NCBI RefSeq assembly: GCF_030362935.1
Contig: NZ_JAUCDY010000006.1
Location: forward strand, 62,001-126,000
Reading direction: 5' to 3'
DNA length: 64,000 nucleotides
Source: Thiopseudomonas acetoxidans
Lineage (GTDB): Bacteria; Pseudomonadota; Gammaproteobacteria; Pseudomonadales; Pseudomonadaceae
The position numbers and the translations under genes were made by a program. Positions 25,698 through 34,577 of the stretch are shown piece after piece. Numbering within the stretch: the first letter of the stretch is position 1; every line of letters begins with the position of its first letter. The notes under the pieces were generated by a model that did no database searches, had not been told where the DNA came from, and saw only the letters and a program-made list of their open reading frames with translations.

Positions 25698-26494
25698 TTA
25701 CTTGGGTTAACGGTCAGCCTACGACAACTATAAGCGTAGCTGACCGAGGCCTTGCCTATGGCGATGGCTTATTTGAAACCATGCGTGTGCAGCAAGGGCA
25801 ACCCTTACGCCTTGAGCTGCATTTGGCACGCTTACAATTGGGTTGTCAGCGGCTGAAAATCAATCTTGATTTCGCACAAGTCAGCCAAGAAATACACAGT
25901 TTTTGTGCTCAAGCTGTAAATGCGGTGTGTAAGTTGATTGTAACCCGGGGAGTGGGTCAGCGCGGTTATGGGATACCTGAAAAGGTACAGCCGCAGCGTA
26001 TCTTGCAGCTCAGCTCGATGCCCCACTGGCCCACTGAAAATACTCAAGGTGTACGGCTGTATAACTGCCAAACCCCTTTAGCTATCCAGCCCTTGTTGGC
26101 AGGTATCAAGCATCTTAATCGTTTAGAACAAGTGCTCGCCCGTGCTGAATGGCAAGATGCCAGCTATGCTGAAGGACTAATGCTGGACACAGAAGGTCAT
26201 ATTACAGACTGCGTGTTTAGCAATATCTTTTTTGTGCGTGACGGACGCTTGTTGACTCCAAGCTTAGCTAATTGCGGTGTGGCGGGCGTAATGCGCGCTT
26301 GGATTATGCAGCAAGCACAACAGCTGGGCATAGATTGTCAAGAAACACAGATAAAAGTGACGCAGTTGGCAGGCATGGACGAGGTGTTTACCAGCAACAG
26401 CCTCTATGGGATTTGGCCTGTAGTAAGCTATCAAAACTATCGCTGGTCGGTTGGCAGTATCGCTCGTAGACTGCAGCAAAGACTCACGGATTAA
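25694..26494 (+). CDS. pabC: PabC, aminodeoxychorismate lyase
   Basis: This 266-aa fold-type IV PLP enzyme releases p-aminobenzoate and pyruvate from aminodeoxychorismate in folate synthesis. It shows VADRGLAYGDGLFETMRV at the N-terminus and the PLP Lys in GIKHLNRLEQVLARAEW (near residue 140). The start is GTG at 25694, inside the last codons of fabF. It is followed directly by mltG, the conserved fabF-pabC-mltG-tmk-holB order. Confidence 0.95.
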   Translation: MITWVNGQPTTTISVADRGLAYGDGLFETMRVQQGQPLRLELHLARLQLGCQRLKINLDFAQVSQEIHSFCAQAVNAVCKLIVTRGVGQRGYGIPEKVQPQRILQLSSMPHWPTENTQGVRLYNCQTPLAIQPLLAGIKHLNRLEQVLARAEWQDASYAEGLMLDTEGHITDCVFSNIFFVRDGRLLTPSLANCGVAGVMRAWIMQQAQQLGIDCQETQIKVTQLAGMDEVFTSNSLYGIWPVVSYQNYRWSVGSIARRLQQRLTD

Positions 26495-26506
26495 TTGGGA
26501 TACATT

Positions 26507-27565
26507 GTGCGTAAAAAGTTTTTTTATACTGTTTTAAGTTTTGTTTTTAGCCTAGTTATTGCCGGGCTGGCAGTATTTTGGTTGGCGCAGAACGCTTTGC
26601 AACAACCCTTAAAGCTCGACGCTGAACACTCCTTGAGTGTGGTGGCGGGCACTACGCCGGTGGCTTTATTGAATGATTTGGAGCAGCAAGACATCATTCA
26701 AGGCAGTATCTGGCTGCGCTTAATGTGGCGACTGCAACAGCATCAGCCCAGTGTGCAAATGGGTGAATACAGTCTTAATCCAGAGATGACCTTGGCCGAT
26801 TTGCTCGAGAAGTGGCGCGTCGGCGATGTACAAAACTACCGCGTCACTTTAGTTGAAGGCTGGAATTTCGCTCAGTTTCGCAACGCACTAGCGCAGCAAG
26901 AATTGCTTGAGCAAACGATTACGGACTTGAGCGATGAACAAGTTATGCAGCTGCTTGAGCGCCCAGGGATGCACCCAGAAGGCCGTTTTTATCCCGATAC
27001 GTATTTTTTCACGCGGGGACAGCAGGATATAGACATCTTGCGCCAAGCAAATCGCCGGTTAGAGCAGATTTTAGCGCAAGAATGGGACAAGCGCGCAGCT
27101 GATTTACCCTATGCGAATCCAGATGAAGCACTGACGATGGCGTCAATTATTGAAAAAGAAACCGGTGCCGCCCACGAACGTGATGAAATTGCTGGGGTGT
27201 TTGTGCGCCGCCTGCGCTTGAACATGCTGCTGCAGACAGACCCGACTGTTATTTACGGTATGGGGGAGAAGTATAACGGTAAAATTACCCGCGCCGATTT
27301 ACGTAAGCCAACGCCTTATAACACCTATGTGAATCCGGGCTTACCACCTACACCCATTGCTATGGTAGGTCGCGCAGCGATTGCAGCGGCGTTAAATCCC
27401 AAGCCGGGTGATAGTTTGTATTTTGTGGCCAGAGGTGATGGCACGCACGAATTCTCGCGCAATCTGCAACAGCACAATCAAGCAGTGCGTAAGTATCAAC
27501 TTAAACGCCGCGAAGGTTATCGCTCAACCATTAGCCCTACTAGTACAGCTAAGGAAACTCCATGA
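26507..27565 (+). CDS. mltG: MltG, endolytic transglycosylase
   Basis: MltG cleaves nascent glycan strands and is thought to set their length. I choose GTG at 26507 (352 aa) because GGGA lies 6 nt upstream and the protein then begins with the usual basic residues and a membrane helix (FFYTVLSFVFSLVIAGLAVFW). A TTG at 26495 is an alternative. The YceG domain has PEGRFYPDTYFFTRG and the catalytic Glu in MASIIEKETG; TDPTVIYGMG and NPGLPPTPI are conserved. It overlaps tmk by 4 nt. Confidence 0.95.
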   Translation: MRKKFFYTVLSFVFSLVIAGLAVFWLAQNALQQPLKLDAEHSLSVVAGTTPVALLNDLEQQDIIQGSIWLRLMWRLQQHQPSVQMGEYSLNPEMTLADLLEKWRVGDVQNYRVTLVEGWNFAQFRNALAQQELLEQTITDLSDEQVMQLLERPGMHPEGRFYPDTYFFTRGQQDIDILRQANRRLEQILAQEWDKRAADLPYANPDEALTMASIIEKETGAAHERDEIAGVFVRRLRLNMLLQTDPTVIYGMGEKYNGKITRADLRKPTPYNTYVNPGLPPTPIAMVGRAAIAAALNPKPGDSLYFVARGDGTHEFSRNLQQHNQAVRKYQLKRREGYRSTISPTSTAKETP

Positions 27566-28200
27566 GTGCTGGATTTTTTATTACCTTGGAAGGCCCGGAG
27601 GGCTCAGGTAAAACAACCAACCGTACGTTTATTGCCGAGCACTTAGAGCAACAAGGTCATCAGGTGGTGTTAACCCGTGAACCGGGCGGTACAGAACTGG
27701 CTGAGAAAATTCGTGAGTTGTTGTTAGCTGAGCACAGTGAGCCAGTGGCAGTGGATACCGAATTATTACTCATGTTCGCAGCCCGAGCGCAGCATATCCA
27801 ACAGCTTATTAGACCTGCTTTGGCCGCCGGAAAAATCGTACTCTGTGATCGTTTTACTGATGCTACTTATGCCTATCAGGGCGGTGGGCGTGGCATTGAT
27901 GAGCAGCGCATCGCCGTGCTGGAAAACTTTGTACAGGGTGATCTGCGTCCTGACTTAACGCTTTTATTTGACCTGCCAGTAAACGAAGGTATGGCTAGGG
28001 CCAAACAGCGCGGCCGCTTGGATCGTTTTGAGCAAGAGCAGCAAACGTTTTTCGAGGCCGTTAGGCAAAATTACCTTGCGCGCGCCGAAGCAGAGCCTAT
28101 GCGTTTTCGAGTCATTGCGGCTCAGCATGCTTTAGCACAGGTGCAAGAACAGTTAATGCCGGTATTGGCACAGATTCAAGCACAGGTGCAGCGTGGTTGA
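27562..28200 (+). CDS. tmk: Thymidylate kinase
   Basis: Tmk (212 aa) phosphorylates dTMP to dTDP. P-loop GPEGSGKTTN (residues 10-19), TREPGGTELAEKIRELLL, DRFTDATYAYQGGGRGID and an Arg-rich lid (AKQRGRLDRFEQE) are all visible. The start overlaps mltG (ATGA) and the end overlaps holB by 8 nt, indicating tight coupling. Confidence 0.97.
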   Translation: MSAGFFITLEGPEGSGKTTNRTFIAEHLEQQGHQVVLTREPGGTELAEKIRELLLAEHSEPVAVDTELLLMFAARAQHIQQLIRPALAAGKIVLCDRFTDATYAYQGGGRGIDEQRIAVLENFVQGDLRPDLTLLFDLPVNEGMARAKQRGRLDRFEQEQQTFFEAVRQNYLARAEAEPMRFRVIAAQHALAQVQEQLMPVLAQIQAQVQRG

Positions 28201-29176
28201 TATTTTACCTTGGCAGCAAGATATTTGGCAGGGGCTGATAGGCCGTACGCAGCATGCCCATGCCTATTTGTTGCATGGACCGGCTGGCAGCGGTAAGCGG
28301 CAAATGGCGGAGTTGTTTGCGCGGTTTTTGCTATGCAAACAACCACAGGCTGCACAGGCTTGCGGACAGTGTCGTTCGTGCAAACTTTACGCTGCTGACT
28401 CTCATCCAGATATGTTGCGGGTAGAACCAGAAGAGCCGGGTAAAGGTATTTTAATTGCTTATGTGCGAGAATTGGTGGCAAGCATCCAGCAGACTGCGCA
28501 GCAGGGCGGACGGCAGGTGGTTATTCTAGAACCTGCAGAAGTGATGACGCTGGAATCGGCGAATGCGTTATTGAAAAGTTTGGAAGAGCCGAGCGCAGGT
28601 ACGGTGTTTTTATTAATTACCCACCAGCTGAGCTTTTTGTTACCCACTATTAAAAGCCGTTGTGTGCTACAGGCTTGTCCTTTGCCCGATCTAGCGCAAG
28701 CAAAAACATGGCTTGCGCAGCAGCTACCCAGCTTGGACGATACGCAGCTCACCAAACTGTTACAGTTGTCTGGCGGTTCGCCCTTGAAGGCGCAACAGTT
28801 TGCCGAAGATAATGTTTTGCAAATGCGTGCGGATGTGGTTGAGGGCGTAAAACAGTTGCTAAAGCGTCAATTAGCGCCTGCACAGTTGGCCGGTCAGTGG
28901 ACTAAGTTACCGACGGTACTGCTGCTAGACTGGTTTGCACAGTGGTGTCAAAACATCTTGCGCTACCAATTGACCCAGAATACAGTAGATTTAGGTTTGC
29001 AAGACATGCAGCCCGTGTTGGGGCATATGGCTAAATTTGTCCAAGCCGAACAATTAACTGAAACGCATAGCTGGATTTTAGAACGACGCAACAAGCTTCT
29101 ACGCCGTGCACCACTGCGTGCGGATTTATTATTAGAAAGCCTACTGGTGCGTTGGATGGGCCTGATTGGTTTCTGA
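28193..29176 (+). CDS. holB: HolB, DNA polymerase III delta' subunit
   Basis: A 327-aa clamp-loader subunit. It has an AAA+ fold with the modified P-loop HGPAGSGKRQM (Arg after Lys, as in non-hydrolysing delta'), the zinc module CGQCRSC with an upstream Cys, and ESANALLKSLEEPSAGTVFLLITHQ with TIKSRC after it. The start is GTG at 28193 inside tmk. Its sequence closely resembles Pseudomonas delta'. The pilZ gene follows after 97 nt. Confidence 0.94.
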   Translation: MVDILPWQQDIWQGLIGRTQHAHAYLLHGPAGSGKRQMAELFARFLLCKQPQAAQACGQCRSCKLYAADSHPDMLRVEPEEPGKGILIAYVRELVASIQQTAQQGGRQVVILEPAEVMTLESANALLKSLEEPSAGTVFLLITHQLSFLLPTIKSRCVLQACPLPDLAQAKTWLAQQLPSLDDTQLTKLLQLSGGSPLKAQQFAEDNVLQMRADVVEGVKQLLKRQLAPAQLAGQWTKLPTVLLLDWFAQWCQNILRYQLTQNTVDLGLQDMQPVLGHMAKFVQAEQLTETHSWILERRNKLLRRAPLRADLLLESLLVRWMGLIGF

Positions 29177-29273
29177 TAGGCAGTTCAAAGGATAAATATT
29201 TAGTTGGGTCGTGCAACGCCTTTGGTGCGATAATCGGTCAGTAATAGCCAGTAAAAATAGGTGAGGTTAAAAC

Positions 29274-29630
29274 ATGGGTTTGCCGCCAGGACTAGAAGGT
29301 CGTAAAGGTATTCTGAACTTAAGCATTAAAAACAAAGAGGTTTTGTACGCAGCTTATATGCCGTTTTTAAAAAATGGTGGGTTATTTATCCCGACTAACA
29401 AGCGGTATGAAATCGGCGAAGAGGTTTTTATGCTGCTTATGCTAATGGAAGAACCGGATAAAATTCCGGTAGCGGGCAAGGTGGTGTGGATCTCGCCAAA
29501 AGGCTCGCAGGGTAACCGTCCTGCTGGTATCGGTGTACAGTTCGGTGAACAAGACGTAGCAGTACGCAACAGCATCGAGACGTACTTGACGGGAGCACTT
29601 AACTCAGACAGAGCCACCCATACGTTTTAA
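29274..29630 (+). CDS. pilZ: Stand-alone PilZ-domain protein, type IV pilus biogenesis
   Basis: A 118-aa single-domain protein resembling PilZ of Pseudomonas, needed for type IV pilus assembly: GILNLSIKNKEVLYAAYMPF at the N-terminus, NGGLFIPTNKRYEIGEEVFM, and RPAGIGVQFGEQD. It lacks the RxxxR c-di-GMP-binding motif, as the founding member does. The location between holB and tatD is the Pseudomonas one. No other pilus genes are in the window. Confidence 0.92.
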   Translation: MGLPPGLEGRKGILNLSIKNKEVLYAAYMPFLKNGGLFIPTNKRYEIGEEVFMLLMLMEEPDKIPVAGKVVWISPKGSQGNRPAGIGVQFGEQDVAVRNSIETYLTGALNSDRATHTF

Positions 29631-29724
29631 CCTGTATTGGCCAAACTTGGCTTGGTTGGCCTGTTGCAATAGTGTTGCAACACTCCGTTTTGCGTGAACG
29701 CCCCAGCAAAAAATCAAACCCCGG

Positions 29725-29742
29725 GTGCCACTATTGTGGCAC
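29725..29742 (+). terminator. Short hairpin between pilZ and tatD
   Basis: A 7-bp perfect stem (gtgccac 29725-29731; gtggcac 29736-29742) with a 4-nt loop, preceded in the same 139-nt gap by the dyad ggccaa/ttggcc near 29638-29661 and a repeated gttgcaa (29663-29669 and 29674-29680). There is no T run, so a role in termination is uncertain; it could be a processing or leader element of tatD. Confidence 0.35.
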
Positions 29743-29769
29743 TCTTCAGTAACACAGTAGTGGTAGTAC

Positions 29770-30552
29770 ATGCTTGTCGATTCTCATTGTCACCTTGATC
29801 GTTTAGACCTTACAAAATTTTCCGGCAGCCTAGATGCAGCGCTGGAAGCTGCACGCATGCGCGGTGTTAAGCATTTTTTGTGCGTAGGTATTAGCGTGGC
29901 AAATGCGCCTGAGGTGCGTGAATTTACCCAACGCTATGCCGATGTGGACTGCTCGGTGGGCGTGCATCCGCTAGATTTAGACCGTGGTGGCGAACCTACT
30001 CTCGAGTGGTTGTTAGATGAGCTGCAACATAAGGGCGTTGTTGCTGTGGGAGAGACGGGGCTGGATTATTATTATCAGACGCAAACCGCGCAACTGCAGC
30101 AAGAGTCTTTTCGTTTGCACTTTGAGGCCGCGCGTCTAAGTGGTAAGCCGGTCATCATACATACCCGTGATGCTAAAGATGACACGCTAGCCATTATGCG
30201 TGAAGCAGCTTTGCCACAGGCTGGAGTGATGCATTGTTTTACCGAAGACTGGGAGATGGCTAAAGCCGCGTTGGATCTTGGTTATTACATTTCCTTTTCC
30301 GGAATCGTTACCTTCCGCAACGCACAGGCTTTGCGTGATGTGGCTTTGCAGGTGCCTAGTGATCGGCTGCTGGTAGAAACGGATTCGCCTTACTTAGCCC
30401 CCATGCCGCATCGTGGTAAAAGCAACTTCCCTGAATATGTTGCCGATGTGGCTGAGTTTTTAGCGCAACTGCGTGGTGTTAGCTATGAGCAGTTGGCTGA
30501 GCAAACCACAGCTAACTTTAAGCGCCTATTCCCTTTGGCGCGGGTGATTTAG
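29770..30552 (+). CDS. TatD-family metal-dependent deoxyribonuclease (YcfH type)
   Basis: A 260-aa TIM-barrel hydrolase: N-terminal MLVDSHCHLDRLDL with the HxH metal motif, VGVHPLDLD, GETGLDYYY, VIIHTRDA, MHCFTEDWE and LLVETDSPYLAPMPHRGK. It resembles YcfH more closely than TatD. Family members have 3'-5' exonuclease or D-aminoacyl-tRNA deacylase-like activities; the role is not firmly set. Its stop codon overlaps the stop of the convergent cmoB (TTAG shared). Confidence 0.93.
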   Translation: MLVDSHCHLDRLDLTKFSGSLDAALEAARMRGVKHFLCVGISVANAPEVREFTQRYADVDCSVGVHPLDLDRGGEPTLEWLLDELQHKGVVAVGETGLDYYYQTQTAQLQQESFRLHFEAARLSGKPVIIHTRDAKDDTLAIMREAALPQAGVMHCFTEDWEMAKAALDLGYYISFSGIVTFRNAQALRDVALQVPSDRLLVETDSPYLAPMPHRGKSNFPEYVADVAEFLAQLRGVSYEQLAEQTTANFKRLFPLARVI

Positions 30553-31508
30553 GGTTTGCGTGCAATCATTACGGCACGTTTTGGTGCGGGTAAACCTTCT
30601 ATTGTTAGGCTTGGATTATCCGGGTGTAAAAACTCTGCTAGCGACTGATAACGCATCCAATCGGTACTGCGCTGCTCTTCCGTGCTGGTGGTACTAACAT
30701 CCACGCAGCGAACCTCTGTAAAGCCGGCGCGTCTGAGCCAAAGACTGAGCGTTTCAACCGAAGGCAGAAACCAAACATTACGCATTTGTGCGTAGCGATC
30801 TTCTGGCACCAACACCTGTTGCGCATCGCCCTCGATGACGAGCGTTTCTAAAACCAGCTCACCACCCTGGACTAAACAGTCTTTTAGTTCTAACAAATGA
30901 TCTATGGGGGAGCGCCGATGATAAAGCACACCCATGGAAAAGACCGTATCAAAGCCTTCTAGCTTCGGTGGTAACTCTTCAAAAGCAAAAGGTAAGTGCC
31001 AAACTGGTGCTTGTGGGAAAAACTTTTTAACCGCGTGAAATTGGCAGAAAAAAAGCCAGTTAGGATCCACGCCAATTACTGACTTGGCACCCGCACCAAG
31101 CATGCGCCACATGTAGTACCCGTTGCCACAACCCACATCCAAAATACGCTTGCCGTTGAGATCCAAGTGTGGACTCACTCTGTCCCACTTCCAGTCGGAA
31201 CGCCATTCAGTATCCACATGCACATCAAACAGGTGAAAAGGGCCTTTGCGCCAAGGAATTAAACCCTGTAACGCTTGGGTTAATAGCTGCTGTTGTTCAG
31301 TATCACAGGGGCCGCTTAGGCGAAGTTCATCAATAAAATCATACTGTGAGACTGTTAACTGCGGAATGGCAGCAACAGCGGCTTGCCAGCGGGGTAAGTC
31401 GCCATGGCCGATAGCGTAATGTGCGGCTAGTTTGTCAGGTAGGGTGCGCGCCCAAAGCTTAAGGGGTGTGCGGGCAAGGTGGTGTACAAGGTCGGTTAAA
31501 TCAATCAT
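30549..31508 (-). CDS. cmoB: CmoB, tRNA U34 carboxymethyltransferase
   Basis: CmoB (319 aa) transfers the carboxymethyl group of carboxy-SAM to 5-hydroxyuridine at tRNA position 34, giving cmo5U. It shows the SAM motif ILDVGCGNGYYMWRMLGAGA, VIGVDPNWLFFCQFHAVKKF and FDTVFSMGVLYHRRSPIDHL. The start overlaps cmoA by 4 nt, so the two enzymes are made together; the 3' end shares stop-codon bases with tatD. Confidence 0.96.
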   Translation of the reverse strand: MIDLTDLVHHLARTPLKLWARTLPDKLAAHYAIGHGDLPRWQAAVAAIPQLTVSQYDFIDELRLSGPCDTEQQQLLTQALQGLIPWRKGPFHLFDVHVDTEWRSDWKWDRVSPHLDLNGKRILDVGCGNGYYMWRMLGAGAKSVIGVDPNWLFFCQFHAVKKFFPQAPVWHLPFAFEELPPKLEGFDTVFSMGVLYHRRSPIDHLLELKDCLVQGGELVLETLVIEGDAQQVLVPEDRYAQMRNVWFLPSVETLSLWLRRAGFTEVRCVDVSTTSTEEQRSTDWMRYQSLAEFLHPDNPSLTIEGLPAPKRAVMIARKP

Positions 31509-32248
31509 GGCAAGGCTATTAAAGAAGCGAAGTTAATACATTGAAACCACAGAATGGTTTGTGAAAAGCCCGCTTGCTGTAAGCGCGCTTGGTGTTCAGC
31601 AAGGCTGTCTGGCAGCATGACTTTTTCAATCGCGCGGCGTTTTTGCGCAATTTCCAGCTCGCTGTAGCCATTGGCGCGCTTAAAAGCGAGGTGTAAATCG
31701 TTAAGCAATTCTTGTTGGTTGGCGTTATCAAAGCGCAGTTTTTCTGACAGGATTAGCGCACCCTGCGGCAGCAAAGACTGGTGAATGCTTTTAAGTAGCT
31801 CCAGCCGTTGTTCAGGTGCCACAAACTGCAGGGTGAAATTCATCGCTACAACCGAGCAGGGTGCAAGCTGCAGCTGAGTAATATCGGCTTCGATAACCTC
31901 GACCGGGAGTAGCTCCTGATACATAGCATCCTGCGCACTTAAGTGTTCGCGGCAGCGTTGCACCATGGCGCTGGAGTTGTCTACTGCATGGACGACGCAG
32001 CCGGGTTGTTGCACGTGGCGGCGCAGTGCCTGAGTTGTAGCACCTAATGAGCAGCCTAGGTCGTACAACGCCGTATTGGGCTGGGCAAATTGAGCGGCGA
32101 TAACGCCAATGTTTTCCACAATAGTGGGATAGCCCGGCACCGAGCGTTTGATCATATCAGGGAAAACCCGCACTACATCCTCGTTAAAGGTAAAGTCGGG
32201 CACCTGCGCTAAGGGCGTGCTGAAGATTTTATCGGGTAAGTGCGGCAT
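31505..32248 (-). CDS. cmoA: CmoA, carboxy-SAM synthase
   Basis: CmoA (247 aa) makes carboxy-S-adenosylmethionine from SAM and prephenate, the donor for CmoB. Recognisable parts are FNEDVVRVFPDMIKRSVPGY, ALYDLGCSLGATTQALRRHV, VHAVDNSSAMVQRC and ILSEKLRFDNANQQELL. Length matches the E. coli protein. It is the first gene of the cmoA-cmoB pair; the protease gene upstream ends 64 nt away on the same strand. Confidence 0.96.
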   Translation of the reverse strand: MPHLPDKIFSTPLAQVPDFTFNEDVVRVFPDMIKRSVPGYPTIVENIGVIAAQFAQPNTALYDLGCSLGATTQALRRHVQQPGCVVHAVDNSSAMVQRCREHLSAQDAMYQELLPVEVIEADITQLQLAPCSVVAMNFTLQFVAPEQRLELLKSIHQSLLPQGALILSEKLRFDNANQQELLNDLHLAFKRANGYSELEIAQKRRAIEKVMLPDSLAEHQARLQQAGFSQTILWFQCINFASLIALP

Positions 32249-32312
32249 AAGAAAACTAGACTGTAAAAAGCGGCTAGTATGCCATAACTGCAGGCTAATG
32301 AAGGCTACTCAC

Positions 32313-33758
32313 CTAACGGAACATCTCATTAACCATCTCTTCTTCTTTGATTAGCTCAGCCTGGCGCGCATCAATACTAGAGGACAGCGGAAAGTTATTC
32401 TCCACTCGACGCTTGGCGTAGCTCAGTTGTTCAATGGCTTGCTGATAATCACCCATGCGCACGAAAAACTCTGCGCGCGCTTCGTGCAGACCTACGATGT
32501 TGTTGGTTTGACCGCGCACTTCTGCCAGTTCGTACCAAATGTCAGGATCATTGGGACGCTGCTTGATCAAAGCGTTAAGAACTTGCTCAGCTTCGCTATA
32601 ACGCTGCTGCGCCAGCAATATTTCCACCTTAGCGGCCTGTAGTGGATAGCTAGAAGGGAAGTCTTTGAGTGCTTTATTGATGCGCTGTTCAGCCGTTTTA
32701 TACTGCTGCTGACTGAGCTCGAGATCAATTTGAGCGAGGATAAAAAACTGGCTGCTGGGCGCTTTGCTTAGTAATAATTCTAACTCTTGCCCTGCCTCTT
32801 TAAACTGACTGGCACGAATCAATGCTAAAGCCAGTCCGTAACGGGCGGCAGTATTATCTGGATTGGCTTCAAGCTCAGCACGAAAACGCTTTAAGGAAAT
32901 GCCCGGCGTTTCCTCAAAGGTGAGTTTGACGCGTGCACGTAAAAGTTGATAGGTAAGGGAATCAACTATGCCGGGACGACTGGCCATAACGACTATTTGC
33001 TCAGCACGGTTACGAGTATCGGCAATACGTGATTCTGTCACCGGGTGGGTCAATAAGAACTCAGGAGGTGTGCGATCGAAGCGGTACTGACGTGATAGGC
33101 GCTCAAACATACTGGGCATAGACCGTGGATCAAAGCCGGCGCGGCTCAGATTTTGAATGCCAACTCGATCGGCTTCTTGCTCGTTTTGCCTTGAAAAGCG
33201 GCGTTGTTCTTGAAATGCGGCTGCTTGGCTGGACATGATTGCAGCCATGCCTACATCACCAGCACCAGCGGCAGCGGCAACAACTCCGGCCAGTAGGGCG
33301 GCCATCATTGGCAGTTGCATACGCTTCTGTGCTTCTAGACCGCGGGCAAAGTGACGTTGGGACAAATGCGCTAATTCATGCGCCATAACCGACGCATATT
33401 CTGCTTCGTTTTCAGCGTGGATAAACAAACCGCCATTCACGCCAATAATGCCACCCGGTGCGGCAAAGGCGTTTAGCTGTGGGCTGGCTAGTAAAACAAA
33501 CTCTAAGCGTCTTTCCTGTAGCTGACTGGTTTCGGCTAGGCGGTATACACTGCGCTCGACATAGTCCTTTAATAAAGGATCAGAGAGTTGGGGCACCTGA
33601 CTGCGTAATATATTCAGCCAAGCCCTGCCCAGTCGATGCTCTTGTTCTAGAGACACAATTGATGAGCTGGTATCTCCTAATGAAGGCAGCTCAATGGCCA
33701 TGTTAGGTGTGGCAATTAAGCAACTAAGGGCAAATAGGCTTGGGCGTAAAAACTTCAT
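32313..33758 (-). CDS. bepA: BepA-like periplasmic M48 metalloprotease with TPR repeats
   Basis: A 481-aa protein with an N-terminal signal sequence (residues 1-21, FLRPSLFALSCLIATPNMA), an M48 domain with HELAHLSQRHFARG (HExxH, about 127-131) and the third ligand in EQEADRVGI, and a C-terminal TPR superhelix from about residue 310 (YGLALALIRASQFKEAGQEL, YPLQAAKVEILLAQQRYSEA). BepA assists or degrades LptD during outer-membrane assembly. Divergent from tusA, as in Pseudomonas. Confidence 0.92.
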   Translation of the reverse strand: MKFLRPSLFALSCLIATPNMAIELPSLGDTSSSIVSLEQEHRLGRAWLNILRSQVPQLSDPLLKDYVERSVYRLAETSQLQERRLEFVLLASPQLNAFAAPGGIIGVNGGLFIHAENEAEYASVMAHELAHLSQRHFARGLEAQKRMQLPMMAALLAGVVAAAAGAGDVGMAAIMSSQAAAFQEQRRFSRQNEQEADRVGIQNLSRAGFDPRSMPSMFERLSRQYRFDRTPPEFLLTHPVTESRIADTRNRAEQIVVMASRPGIVDSLTYQLLRARVKLTFEETPGISLKRFRAELEANPDNTAARYGLALALIRASQFKEAGQELELLLSKAPSSQFFILAQIDLELSQQQYKTAEQRINKALKDFPSSYPLQAAKVEILLAQQRYSEAEQVLNALIKQRPNDPDIWYELAEVRGQTNNIVGLHEARAEFFVRMGDYQQAIEQLSYAKRRVENNFPLSSSIDARQAELIKEEEMVNEMFR

Positions 33759-33871
33759 GTCGGGGCTCGTGTATTATTGGACGTGCTTATGATACTAATA
33801 AGGCAGAAAAATGCAGTGTTATTAGCTGCTTATGACTCTTTAATACCATTATTGTTCTGGGGTTACGTCTA

Positions 33872-34111
33872 ATGCATTTTGATGACTGTGTTGATGCGCA
33901 AGGGCTGGCTTGTCCGATGCCACTCTTAAAAGCCAAACTGGCGTTAAATCAACTGCCTGTGGGCGCTGTGTTGAAGATTCTAGCCACTGATGCCGGCTCA
34001 CAACGTGATTTACGCAGTTTTGCTAACTTAGCTGGGCATCAGTTGCTGCATGAAGAAGTTAGCGAACAGCAGGTTTTTATCTATTTTATAAAAAAGGGCG
34101 CAGCCGCTTAA
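33872..34111 (+). CDS. tusA: TusA-family sulfur carrier protein
   Basis: A 79-aa protein with the TusA signature AQGLACPMPLLKAKLALNQL, where the Cys of CPxP carries persulfide. The rest, VLKILATDAGSQRDLRSFANLAGHQLL, matches the Pseudomonas TusA-like protein found next to the BepA gene, which has been linked to molybdenum enzyme maturation and nitrate respiration. Which acceptor is used here cannot be told. Its stop overlaps the convergent bcp stop (TTAA). Confidence 0.9.
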   Translation: MHFDDCVDAQGLACPMPLLKAKLALNQLPVGAVLKILATDAGSQRDLRSFANLAGHQLLHEEVSEQQVFIYFIKKGAAA

Positions 34112-34575
34112 CCTTGCTTATGCAGTTCTTGCGCGGCAGCCAGTACTTCAGCGGCGTGTTCTTTGACCTTCACTTTACGCCACTCTTGTTTAACCACGCC
34201 TTTTGTGTCGAGTAAAAACGTACTGCGTTCAATGCCTAGGTGCTCTTTGCCGTACAGTTTTTTTGGCTTGATTACATCAAATAACCGACACAACTCTTCT
34301 TCGGGATCGCTAATTAGCTCAAAAGGAAACTCGTGCTTGAGCTTGAAGTTTTCATGGGTGCGTAGGCTGTCGCGGGAAACCCCGAAAATAAGGGTGTTGG
34401 CTGCCTGAAATTCGGGATAAAGATCACGAAAGTCTTGCCCTTCACTGGTGCAGCCGGGGGTGTTGTCCTTAGGGTAAAAATAAATAACCACCTGTTTGCC
34501 GGCTAATTCCGACAGGGTCACTGTAGTGTTGTTGGTAGCTTGGGCAGTAAAGTTTAGGGTTTCTAGTGTGCTCAT
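34108..34575 (-). CDS. bcp: Bcp/PrxQ-type thiol peroxidase
   Basis: A 155-aa peroxiredoxin. The peroxidatic Cys is in FYPKDNTPGCTSEGQDFRD. The resolving Cys five residues later in E. coli Bcp is absent, as in the Pseudomonas form; another Cys occurs in EELCRLFDVI. I choose the ATG at 34575 (MSTLETLNFTAQ), directly after the gcvR stop with AGG upstream, rather than a 10-residue longer frame. It is coupled to gcvR. Confidence 0.93.
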   Translation of the reverse strand: MSTLETLNFTAQATNNTTVTLSELAGKQVVIYFYPKDNTPGCTSEGQDFRDLYPEFQAANTLIFGVSRDSLRTHENFKLKHEFPFELISDPEEELCRLFDVIKPKKLYGKEHLGIERSTFLLDTKGVVKQEWRKVKVKEHAAEVLAAAQELHKQG

Positions 34576-34577
34576 GG

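Noticed and set aside
28193..29176. Arg after the P-loop Lys in HolB as a degraded ATPase
   Set aside because: Delta' subunits do not hydrolyse ATP, and Pseudomonas HolB has the same GxxGxGKR form.
34108..34575. Missing resolving Cys in Bcp as a sign of lost function
   Set aside because: Pseudomonas Bcp proteins, as I remember them, have the same TPGCTxEG form without CxxxxC, so this is normal for the lineage.
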